Below are positions 1 to 10,600 of a stretch of DNA of 64,000 nt, one piece after another; within the stretch, counting starts at the first letter, position 1; every line of letters starts with the position of its first letter. The notes under the pieces were generated by a model. The model did no database searches. It had not been told where the DNA came from and saw nothing but the letters and a program-made list of their open reading frames with translations. The position numbers and the translations under genes were made by a program. Source of the stretch: Limnomonas spitsbergensis (lineage: Eukaryota; Chlorophyta; Chlorophyceae; Chlamydomonadales); NCBI GenBank assembly GCA_037349105.1, contig JAYJMM010000070.1, positions 868,001-932,000 on the forward strand. The letters run 5' to 3'.

Positions 1-1
1 T

Positions 2-3000
2 ATGAAAGACGTTAAGCTTGACGATAGGAGGCGCAAGGCTGAGACGGGCAAGGATCACGTCGCCAGCGCGAAGGCCGACGTAGGTAGCAGCCAGGGCAAG
101 GCCGCAATGCACGATCCTGGCAAGGTTGCAGACCGAGGTTATGGCGGCCCTGCCGGTAAGGCGTCAGACCCGCACCATGGAGACCGCGTTCGCGACCAGG
201 GCAGGCCTTTTGAGGCTGCTAGGCGGCCCGTCGAGGCTGCTAGGCGGCCGGACTTCAGGGACAGGAATGTCAGGGCAGGTAAGGATGACCGGCAGGCCAG
301 GGTTGTTGGGGGCTCGGCGAGGAAGCCGATCCCAATCTTCAGCGTTAAGCCCAAGCGGCCACGTTCAGCAAGCCCGCGCGGCAGGCCGACAGGCCGCGTC
401 GAGAGGCGCAGCAGCCCGCCGCCGCAGAAGCGCAGGGCCGCCTCCCCACCGCCTTCCACGCGCGCCGGTGGCAGCAGCAGACGGGAGGCACCTCCGCCAG
501 CGCGCCCAGGACCACCGTCATCCCGGAGGTGTGTGGGGGGGTGAGGGTTCAGGTTTGATTCCCTTCATTTGGAACTAGCTCCTGGTATGCTTGGTTTTGC
601 TTAAAATGTGCTCAGAGGTGGGATGCAGCTGGGGCAGGTGTGGAAACGAGTGGGTCTGTGTTGCTGCCTGGTCTGTGTTTGTTCTTCCTGTTGCCGTTTT
701 TTGTCGCAAGCTGTGGCTCGTTGTTGCCGACACATGTTGAATTTATGTCTGGTAGATCCTGCCGTAGTCTCTGCAGAATGCTGTTGCTGCTGCTGGGTGC
801 AACATCAGGCCATAGATCTGCAGTGAATATGTTGTGCCAGCGGGTGAATGGGGATCGTTACAGAAGGCAGATTTAAACGCTGTGGAAGGGCTGCATAAAA
901 ATCCTTACACCCTTTTCTTGGCCAGGAAGCCTGAGGACCGGCACTACCTATGCACCCTCTGTCTTTCTGACTATCAGGGCTTCCTGCGCTGATGCATTAT
1001 TCTCTATTTACTTCCCATGTCCTGTAACCTGCATGGGTCTGCTGCCTGCAAAAACAGGTCCCCTGCTACTCATCCCCTTCCCCTCCTGTTCCTGTTTGTG
1101 TGTCCAAAATAAACCTTCCAGACAGCCTCTGAATGGCACCCTCCCTCCACCCCCCTGCTGTCTCTCTTTGACAGGCCGCACAAGCTCACATTCACGTCCT
1201 TTCTGCGGCTTCCTTATCCCCTGCTGTGGTTGTGTACTGGTCTGCTTCTCCCTCTGACCTTCTCCCCTGGACCCCACTGTTGCCCTGTATCAGGCCGCAG
1301 CACCCTGCCCAGGTGCCCCCAGCGAAGGCATTGCCCCAATTCCGGAGCGACGTGCGTGTCGACCATCGAGGGGATCCCGGCTATGGCCGTGGCCCGCCTC
1401 CAGGCCACGACATGCGCGGCCGCCCGCCGGCCGACTCGCGCCGGCCTGAGCCGGCCTACCTGGACCGTCCGCCCTATGGCGGTGGCGGTGCGCCTCCGCC
1501 ATACGGCCGAGATCAGTACCTCGACCGTCCGCCCTACCCGCAGCCTGGCCTGCACCATGGACCTGGCCGCATGCCGGGACCCCCAGGTAGGAGCTGGGCT
1601 GAGGCATTGGACTTTGTGGATGGTGTGGTCATGTGTTGAGAAGTTTTTCTGGGGGCGAGTCTGACCATGTCCTCTTTGATCAGGCTTACCCCTACGATGT
1701 GAGGGGCTAATGCTAGCGCCACTCATCTGCATTGTATCTGTTGCATTACGATAAAGAGGAGGGCCGTTAATGGCACATTTCAAATGTTGCCATACCAATA
1801 CCTGACCAGTACATATTTTTGCATTCTTTATCATTTCCCATGCGATTTTGTGCAATCCTGGTGCTGAGTACCGTAACGAGATTTTATATTAAGAATCCTT
1901 AACGCCTTAACATCTTTACTTTGTGGGAAGGCAGCTGGAATCTCCTGTATGCCTAATTTGGTTAATCAAATCAACTATTGCACGCTGGTCTGGAGCCCCT
2001 GGTTCTTACGCTTTGCTCCCATTTCTCTCATTTCCTATGACTGCACCAAGTGTTTATGCTGGCCATGTCTGCAGTCTCCCTAGATTCTATCAGCAAGCAT
2101 GTCAAGTTTGTGTGACCCAATAATCCTAGAGCCCCAGACCCAAGACAGTGGCAGCCAGCAGCAGCCTTCATAGCTACCCTGCCAGATTCCACCTTGATAG
2201 TCACTTCTGCCAACAACCACTGGGCCATTTACTGCCACCCCTTATATCCTCGGTAAACCCTGCCACCCCCCTTCCTTCTGTTCCTCAGGTTATGATGCGC
2301 CGCCGTTCCACGATCGACGTATGCCCCCGCCAGGTCCGGGCATGCCTTACGACCCTGATGCCGGGCGGTACGGCAGGGATCCACCCGGGCAGTACGGTGT
2401 AGACTCGAGCCGGTACGGCCGGGACGCGCGGGGTGCTCCGTACTCTGCCTATGAAGACTCTCCTTACCCCAAGCGCGCGAGGGGAGGCAGCCCGCCGCCA
2501 GTGCACGCGGGTGGCGCCGCAGGCTACCGCCCGCCTGGCGATGGCCGCTATGACGGACCTGGAGGGCCACCAGACCACCACCACTCGATGCCGCCGAGGG
2601 GCGGCGGCTACGGTCCGGGACCTCGCCACGCCCCGGTTGCATCCCCGCCCCGCTACCCAGACAGCCGTGGAGGTTACGGAGGTAGCAGCGGCGACAGGCC
2701 CTACCAGCCGCCAGCTCGGAGCTCGTACGACGACCCCCGTGGCGTAGCGGGTGGCTATGGCGGCGGCGGCGGCGGCCCTCGCGGGGCGGCGGCAGAGCTT
2801 CCTCCGTATGAAAGTGGACGCAGGGGAGCCGGGCCCGCTGGCAGTGGGAGGTTGGAAGGCGGTGGCGGTGGTGGAGGTCCAAGGGGCGGAGGAGGCGGTG
2901 GTGGTTACGACGACTCGGTGCTGCCTCCGCTACGCGGTGCATACGATGATGATCGCCGGAACCGTCCAGGGCCAGGGCCGCACTCGTCATCCGCGCCCCC

Positions 3001-3349
3001 CGACCACAGCCAAAACGCCCGCCACCACGGCGGGATGCCCGTGGACATCGGCGGCGGTGTTGGGTTTTCAGGGGATTCGATGGTCGGTGTGACACCTGGC
3101 CTGCCCCCACATGTTCGACAGCCCCAGGTGCCCTCTATGCCCACTGAGGAGGACAAGATATGGGTGTACCAAGACCCGCAGGGACGGACGCAGGGGCCGC
3201 ACAACATGCGCGATTTGCGCAAGTGGGTCGACGCACTCAAGACGCCCACCTATGCGCGCGAGCACACGCAGTTTGTGCAGTCGACTGTTTGGCGGGTGGG
3301 CCATGAGTCCGTGCAGACCACGCTGGCACAGCTGCTCAACATCAAGTGA
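2..3349 (+). CDS. Arg/Pro/Gly-rich protein with C-terminal GYF-like domain (5' partial)
   Basis: Three exons close in frame: 2-528, 1294-1586 and 2289-3349 (introns phase 2 then phase 1, GT-AG); the product is 626 aa if the first ATG in the window were the start, but the gene probably begins upstream. Residues 1-180 are basic and RS/RP-rich, and the middle 300 residues are Gly/Pro/Tyr/Arg-rich (RGG- and DRPPY-type), typical of disordered RNA-binding regions. The last 67 residues (about 560-626) carry IWVYQDPQGRTQGP, which matches the GYF fold signature W-x-Y-x-DP-x-G-x-x-QGP; the usual GPF is GPH here and the late aromatic part is diverged. GYF domains bind proline-rich peptides of spliceosomal or translation-repression partners (family knowledge). 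A nuclear or RNA-metabolism role is inference. Next gene downstream is on the same strand 1.5 kb away. Confidence 0.75.
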
Positions 3350-3713
3350 ATGGGCACTGTTAGTGGGCAGAAGCCTGGACTAAGTTTATGGGTTCAAGGG
3401 GTAGTTGACAGGAGTTCAATTTTGTGAAAGGGTGGTTGCGTTGTAGTAGCGCCAATGATGTGCACATGTGTCCGTGGGGTATGTGGATATGTTTTGGGGA
3501 AGATACAGCTGAGCAGTCAAAGCTTGCAGACTTCAGAGGTTTCGGTACCTATTGCCTCTGTCTGCGACAGTTTTTGAAGGCTCTATTTTGTGACTGTCTT
3601 CAAGCTCACCAGCAGGCGGGCCCAATATAATTGATTTACGGAAGAGTACGTATTGTTTTTCACAGTTTTCAAAGCCTTTTGCAGGCTGTGTTGGCAGCGG
3701 TGGTTTGTTGTGT

Positions 3714-3718
3714 TGTAA
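3714..3718 (+). promoter_or_regulatory. TGTAA poly(A) signal candidate of the GYF-domain gene
   Basis: TGTAA, the usual polyadenylation signal in volvocalean algae, lies about 365 nt after the stop at 3349 and is the first copy in a plausible position. The 3350-3713 stretch has no other gene and reads as 3' UTR. Confidence 0.4.
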
Positions 3719-3767
3719 CGCTGAAAAGTGTGGAGCTGCTTCAGATTTCAGACTAGTAAGGTTAACT

Positions 3768-4060
3768 CAATAACGTCACACCTTTGGACCCTGCTCAACA
3801 GGCTTGGCCGCGTGGGCGCCCAGCTGTTCGGTTTTGGGGCAGAAATGGGTCAGGATGGAAGAAGTAAGGAACAGTCAAAGGGCTGGAAATTAGCAATTAA
3901 AATACCCTACACATCGACGGTTAATTTTCCGTATGACAGCGATGAGGCTGGGCAGCAGTCATCCCAACTGGAAACTTTGTTTTGTTTTCTTCCAACGGGA
4001 CAGCTGGGCGCCCACGCGGCCAAGCCTTTTTGAGCAGGATCCAGAGGTGCATCGTTATTG
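3768..4060. mobile_element. MITE-like element, about 293 bp, with about 58-bp imperfect terminal inverted repeats
   Basis: The arm at 3768-3826 is an imperfect inverted copy of 4001-4060: both begin CAATAACG and share the core GGCTTGGCCGCGTGGGCGCC. A 3-bp direct repeat ACT flanks both ends (3765-3767 and 4061-4063), a possible target-site duplication. The interior has no coding capacity. Related single arms occur at 4337-4386, 7006-7055 and 55468-55519, so this is a dispersed family. The superfamily cannot be assigned from these ends. Confidence 0.65.
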
Positions 4061-4336
4061 ACTGGAAACTAGGTCTCAGGCTGACAGCTAGCCCAAACTC
4101 TGAGCATCGGCCAGATTGGCAAAAGAAGAATGGAAAGCTGAAGCATTATGAGACCTCTGTGAAAAATAGACGTCCGCAGGAGCGCGTCCTAAAATAGCTG
4201 TTAAACAAGAGTACATTACCGGTAGCACATGTAACCCTAGGAGGGATAACTGCCCAGGGGTAGGATGGGTGCACCTTTTTCGCCACCCTGAGGGAACGGA
4301 TGCCAGAGACAAGATTATGTATAAGTACCAGAACTG

Positions 4337-4386
4337 TTCGGCTGGGTGCCCACAGCCGCCCTTTTTGAACAGGGCCTAGAGGTAGA
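4337..4386. repeat. Single arm related to the 3768-4060 MITE family
   Basis: The stretch holds GGCTGGGTGCCCACAGCCGC followed by a CTTTTTGAACAGGGCC-type tail, the same order as the right arm of the 3768-4060 element. No partner arm was found nearby, so it looks like a solo or decayed copy. Confidence 0.45.
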
Positions 4387-4823
4387 AATTCACCGACCCT
4401 TCATCTCAGGGAGCGAAGAGCGCGCGGAGCGTCACCGGGTTGCCATCGAGTCACTTCAAGTCTTCAACGGCCCGTCCACTCCTCAGTCCTGAAGATGGCA
4501 TGACCTGTAGAAGCACTTCTCTGGACATCAGACATTGAATTAGCTGGACCATGTCCTCTGTAAGTTGGAGACATGCGTCCAAATTAGCGCGAGGGTCCTT
4601 GCCTCTGGACGTCTTTTCTTTGGACTTTACACTTTACTCTGGAAGGACCATCTTATTTCCACGATCCGTCACACCATACGTCACACTCTACACTCGCCAT
4701 AGAGGGCAGGCCCGGACCAGGAATTTCGAACACATTTAGTCATTTTCACATTCGACCTCGAACTCGTCGACACATAGTCTCTGCACTTACAAAGCATCTA
4801 CCAGATTTTTCACTAACATCACG
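4387..4823 (+). promoter_or_regulatory. Upstream region and 5' UTR of the four-helix protein gene
   Basis: No open frame with coding character is seen. The last 100 bases before the ATG at 4824 are pyrimidine- and A-rich with no in-frame ATG, as expected for a 5' UTR. No TATA box or other site stands out. Confidence 0.3.
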
Positions 4824-5932
4824 ATGGGGATCAAATCAGCGTTGTCTGAATCATATCAAGCAAACAGCATCGTTTACTTCATTCTGGCCGCGTCCGTCAT
4901 CGAGCTCATCGCAGCAAGTCTCAACTGCCGGCCAGAGAATAATCTTAACCCATGCACCAACTCATTCAACGCCTGGGCTGTCGCTGTCGGTAAGTTCAAG
5001 GCGATGGGAGCAAAGCCATCGTGGGGAGCTACGTGGAAGATACCCCGCCCCTCGTCCATCCGACGCGTCCCAACCCGCACAAGCAACAGAAATCTTCTCC
5101 AACGAAAGGTCTCACGCGTTTGCCCACTCGCAGGTGCCATATCCACCGGGTTCACCTTCATCTTTGCGGTATTGACCTTCTTCATTAACTCCATGGCAGA
5201 GAGGGTTGCGGTGCCTCTTAGTGTCTTCCTGGTCATACTGTGGATCCCAGGTGAGATCTGCAGAGGGCCTCTTCCCACTCATCTAACTCGGTCATACCCC
5301 ATCTCTGTGCAATGTGCAGCAAGGAGCATGCACAGAGCTGATGGCATGCCCTGCATCGCAATCCTCATGCATACCGTATCCAAGCATGGTGCATGATTGC
5401 ACACCTTGGGCGTTCATGCAGCGTGGTCATGATCGATGGGCATGCATGGCAGAAGATAAATGGGTTATCATCTTGCCCATGCTGCTCTAGTTTTGTGCCA
5501 CGGTACATATCGGATAGGTACAGTGCTGCCAGGTGACCTACTCAACACTACTGTGGCATTGCCAGCCGTACGTCTATCCTAAGTCCAGGGCTGGCGTGCC
5601 CAGGAGTCGCCCCCTCAACATGCCAGACTCACCCGCGACCTCTTCTCCCCTCCCATCGCTTGCCAATCTCACCCTTCATCTCCCCTCCCTACACTACCAC
5701 CCTTTTGAGACCAGGCGCGTTTGTCACAACCTTCAACAGTCCTTTCACTGCCACTGGCAATGGATACTATGCCGCATGGGCCGCGTTTTTCTTCTCGGTT
5801 GGCTTCATGCAGCAGGTCGGCGTATTCCAGTTCACCAAGAGGGACACATTTGAAGCAGACACGGGGCCCGCGGCTGTTGGAGGGCACCAGTCCATCCCGC
5901 AAGGGCCGCCGCTGTCCTCGGCAGCGGTATAA
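4824..5932 (+). CDS. Small four-helix integral membrane protein (MARVEL-like topology), 166 aa
   Basis: Exons 4824-4989, 5134-5250 and 5715-5932, both introns phase 1 with GTAAGT/GTGAGA donors and CAG acceptors; the summed length is divisible by three. Four hydrophobic segments lie at about residues 16-33, 57-75, 82-94 and 112-130. A Cys-containing loop follows helix 1 (NCRPENNLNPCTNSF). Before helix 4 there is a conserved-looking TGNGYYAAW motif; similar T-GNGY-aAW loops occur in protist and algal four-helix proteins as far as I recall. The C-terminal 40 residues are soluble and Pro/Gly-rich. Membrane location is strongly supported; the molecular role is unknown. Confidence 0.75.
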
Positions 5933-7005
5933 TCACGCATCTGGCTGACTGATATGATCTGGAGTTCGGCCTAAGGAGGGCTTCTAGCTGGATGGATGTT
6001 CATGGGGCAGGGCAGCGCCAGGTGCAGCGGCAAGAGGAGCCCTTCAGAGGCGTACCTTGAATTTGACAGGTGTGACTGCCCGCTAGTGTGGGTGCCGTTG
6101 TGCAGCCATGCAGAAAGCAAGGTCCAAGGCAGGCTGGAATGTTTGGAGCCTGGAACGTCTCAATACCGGAAGGTTCCTGCCCTGGGACGTTTTATAGCCG
6201 GAACGAGGCGGGCGGGTGCAGCGCCTACCCCTTCCCTCGGGGGACATTTTTTGGCGAACATGGTGGCCAGTTGCCCCTCCCAAAGCGCGTGTGTGCTTCC
6301 ATAAGGGTTTCTGCATGGTTACATTGTTTTTATGATTTGAATTGGTGTGGTGCCAGTTGAAGCCTCATGTACAGGCTGCCTCCTTTGGCATGGTGTGGGT
6401 TATCAAACAAATAAACAAAAAATACCATGCAGGGCCTGGCAGGTCATCAGGCCCTGCTGCTGATCATGTCCTGGAAAGCTCAAATCTTACTGTCCTAGCT
6501 TTAAGTTGATGTCTCACGCGTGCCATCAATAAACTGCTGATGAAGCGCAGGCGTGTTGTACAAGTGTGAACTTCAATGTCAGCCTGTGTACAACTGCTTG
6601 TCTGGGGATTGTTTGTGGGAGGGGAGGACCCAGGGTGGAGGAGCCATAGGCAGGATGCAGTATAGTATTGGATGCGCCCTGTTGCTTCCTGCATGCCTAA
6701 TTTTTGTAATAGGGATCGAAGTACTTTGGGCATTCGGGAACTTCTGCGCGTCAGTGCTGATCCATGTTCTGTATGCGTGATCCTTGAAGTGGTTATCTGA
6801 CAATTCAGGCCAATCACTCGAAAGAGGGCCTTCTTCAATTCCTTAATCAAAAGTATTAAGTTGTTGCTTGTTGCTCGTTGATTCAGTGTGTCTAAGAGTG
6901 CCTAAGCCGGGCTTCTGTCCACTGTAACCTTCCTTACTCATGAGCAACGGAGCTTCCCAACTTTGTACAGTATCAGTGGGTTGGCCTGAGAGGTCAAAGA
7001 CAATT
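5933..7005. other. Intergenic stretch without a supported gene
   Basis: This is the 3' flank of the four-helix gene followed by non-coding sequence. I see only a short perfect inverted repeat around 6428-6457 (GCAGGGCCTG / CAGGCCCTGC). Open frames here are short and lack codon character on both strands. Confidence 0.4.
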
Positions 7006-7055
7006 CACCTCTGGGACATGCTGAAAAGGCTCGAATGCGTGGGCGCCCCGACAGT
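7006..7055. repeat. Single arm related to the 3768-4060 MITE family
   Basis: CACCTCTGGGACATGCTG followed by AAAAGG and a TGGGCGCC core repeats the left-arm order of the 3768-4060 element, then runs into a TCTGGTCG segment shared with the copy at 55468-55519. No inverted partner was recognised. Confidence 0.45.
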
Positions 7056-7432
7056 CTGGTCGAGAAGAAAAGAAAGTAAAGGAGCAGACGGCCTGAAAGG
7101 TATGAGGGCTCTGGCAAAACCCTCTTTTTTTGCCTGTGGGAGTCGAAAGACTTTTTCAGGCAGGGCTGGCGACCCCACTTCATGAACAGGTGGGAAACGG
7201 GATCCCTTATCCACACATCTTGTTGCTTTTTCACATTACTAAGAAACACAGTCTACCATCCCATATCCGTTATAAACAGCCAATCATCATATAAGCGGTC
7301 AGAACAGGAGCACCACAAACTGACCCCAAACAGAGACAGTCTGAAGAATCTCCACAACAGAAAAAATATGCTATGAGACGACCAACGAGCCAGTCTTTAA
7401 TGAGAGTGCATTACCGCTAGAATTGCCGGGCA

Positions 7433-7527
7433 GGATGGGAGCTGCCCCGGTGCAGCCTTGCCCTTGCCATTTTAAGCTACAATATGGGTAAAGGCAAGGC
7501 TGCACTGCACCGGGACATCTCCCATCC
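7433..7527. repeat. Long imperfect hairpin, arms about 36 bp
   Basis: The left arm runs GGATGGGAGCTGCCCCGG and on through a CAGCCTTGCC block; the right arm is its inverted copy ending at CCCATCC (7521-7527). The loop is AT-rich (about 7470-7492). It lies just 3' of the stop of the minus-strand membrane-protein gene, so it may be within that transcript's 3' UTR, or be a small folding mobile element. Confidence 0.55.
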
Positions 7528-7689
7528 AGCACAAACATCGACTACAAGTGTAAAAGAAGACCAGGAGCTCCAAGATGCTTTCAGGAACTGCTGTACAGTA
7601 GTGCATCATCAGCTTTGCAGGAAAATACATATCAAAATGTGCCCAGGTCGCAATGTCCTGCTATATAGTGCTCCTCTGCCAACAACGAC

Positions 7690-10600
7690 TCAATCACCAG
7701 GTGATCCCCCCCGCGCCCCCTGCCTCCTGACCAGCCCAGTGGCCCTGACCATGCCGCTAGCCCAGGACGCTGCACCCTCTGCAAAAGAAACCACCGAGCG
7801 AGCCTTGCTCTTTGCTGCAATAGTCCCAGCGCTGGTGTCCGGCCAGAAATCCCCCGCAGCCGTAACTGCCACAGCAGCCGCAGCGCTGGCAACAGTTTCA
7901 GGAGCCGCAACCTTTGAAGCCGCAGCCTCCACTGCCTCGTCGTCAGGGTCCGTCAGCTGACCCCCACACTGGTGTCCCTGCCTCTTCCTGCCTCTTCGTC
8001 GAGCAGCCTCCCGATCATCCTCCCGGTCTGCCTCGGCGTTTCCGCTCATTCCAGCAGCCCAGACGTCCTCTCGGCCGACCTCAGCCGCGTTACCCACCAA
8101 AGGAGGTAGCCAGCCCCCTGCCGGCAGTGGTGGCGAGTCAGAGGGGACATCCTGATCGCAAAGGCCATCCTCTGGAGGCCAAATCGAGACGTTGTCATGA
8201 CCATCATCATCATTGAGGGAGGAAGCGTCAGGCCCGCCGCCGCCGTCTCGGCGGCCAGCAGCAGCGTCAGCGGGAGAGTCCTTACTGCCAAACGGTATGT
8301 GGTGCCGTCCTTCCTCCTTGCCGATCCCACAATGATACATAGCCTCCTCGCCTGAAGAAAAAGCTGCGTCATCCCCAGAACTCTCCTGGTCCAATCCCCC
8401 CCCCTCCTCCTCCTCCTCCTCCTCCTCCTCCCCCTCTCCTTCGTCCTGCTCGTCGCTATCAGCATCGTCATTATCCTGATCTGAGTCCTCACTGGCAGTG
8501 ACCTCAGTGACGTCACTGCCAGTGTTGCTGTCTGAGGGTGACACGGGCGAGCCAACCGCTGACCAGAGAGCCCCCTGCTTCATCGCCTGCTCAGCTACCC
8601 GCCTCGCCTGCAGCAGCAGCGACACGCGGTGCCGGTTGACGGCCAACGCCAGCGCCACCAAGCAGTTGGCGACAGCCTGTACTGCCCGCAGACAGCGGTA
8701 CAGTGTGCTCCGCGCAAACTCCAGAACTGCAGACGCCTCGGCCGTCACCCAGCGGATGGCATGAAGAATGCCCCCTGCGGCGGCCGGCGATGCGGCGGCA
8801 TGGCCCGCTAGCTGTGCGGAGGCTGCAACAGCGGGTGCAGCCGAGCGGGCTGCTTGGCCGCCTTGAGCAAGCAGCTGGACGGCCCAAAGCAGTGAGCCTG
8901 CGGCCTGCCACGCTAGAATCGCCAGGTACCTGTTCATGCCCGGCAACATGAAGGAAGAAAATAAGTGTTTTTCACTTGGATGTTTTGCTTCAGATGCGTG
9001 CAGCAGCAACAACGCGAGAGATTGATTCAGGTCTGATCCATTGGACCGGTACCGTAGTTGGATTCAGTTTAGATCATCCTTCAGGGAGCGAAAGAATGGT
9101 GGCAGGACTGGTAAGCTCAATGTCTCAAGACGCAGCCTGGGAAGAGAAGAGCGTGGTACAGAGGATGGGGGCAAGGTAGAGCGATACGGCACGACATGGC
9201 GCAGATTACGCCGGAATGTACCACCAAGAAAACTCAAGACAGCACGGTACAGCACAGATTAAGCCGGATTGAGCTTCTATGAGTGGAAGTGGTCTTATCA
9301 CCCACCTTAGCAGAACTACCATTGGCCACAGTTGCCGGGCCGCTCCGAAACCCAAGCCATAGATCCCAGCCCAGGCGGATCCAAGCGCGTACACAGGCCC
9401 CGTCAGCAGTGCCGCCAAGAAGCTGCCCAGAACATACACCAGGCTCAGCACCGCCCGGCACAGGTCAATGAAGAAGCGCAGCGGTGGCACGAGTGTGACT
9501 GTCAACGCCGTAGAGATTCCGCTCCACACCGAGGCCGAGGCAGCGCCAACCGCCATCCCGACAGCAGCCACCGCCGACCAGGCGGCGGCCGCACCCGCGG
9601 CAGCGGCGGCAGCCGCTGGCTGCAGCGTGGCCGCCAGCGCCGCCGCGGCCGCGGCCACAGGTGCCAGCGCCGCGCCTAGCTGCTCCGAGACGGCATCCGC
9701 CAGCGGGGCCAGCAGCTCGTTGGCGAGGCCCGCTGCCGATCTTAGCACACGCAGCACGGAGTTCAGCAGCGGGGAGCGGCTGAAAAGCCACGTCAGCAGG
9801 ATTGACAAGCGGATCTGGGTGTGCAGCTCCAGCCACTCAAACACAGCCGCAGCAGGGAGGTGGATGCGGGCCAGCAGGCCGGACACAAACAACTTAACAA
9901 AGGGGATGTTCTTGTACAGGTCCTGTTTGGGCAGCAAGTAAGGGCAACATGTCTGGCAGCAGCGGTGGGAGCACCGGGTTAAGGGCTTAAGGCTTAAAGC
10001 CGCAAGCTGCAGGGTTCAGGTACTGCGGGGTTCAGGGTGTAGAGCCGAGAGCAGTAGGGTTAAGGCTATATATAGTTACAGCATGGCTGTACGAATGGCA
10101 AGGTATCAAGAGGAAGCTGATTGGAAGCCGTGTTATATCTTGACTTCTTTTAATTGAAAGATCCAGCACAGCTTCCTCTTGGCACCTTGCCCTTCGCACA
10201 GCCATATGCTGTCACATCTGAGTTTTCAAATTGAAATCTTGATCTGGCAGCGTAGAGAGTGCCCCGGTAGAGCCAGTGGACAATTTGCCAGTGGTAGAGC
10301 CAGTGGACAAGTTGCCGAGGAGTCTCACATAAAAGCCGAACGCCATGGATACGAAAGAGATGACGATGTACAGCAGCCCCGTCGCCCTCCGGAACCACGG
10401 GCGGTACGGCAGCCCGAAGCTGGGCAGCAACACCGCCCAGGCGGGCAGCCCGCTCTCGTACAGCTTGAGCAGCCGCAGGTCGCTCTGACGGACACGGACA
10501 AAGAAGCGGGCGAAAGGGGGCAGAAGGGGTCTTGAACATGGGCTTGGGCTCAAGGCTTGCATGGGTGCATATCTCATCTAGCAGTTTCTAGGCAACAACG

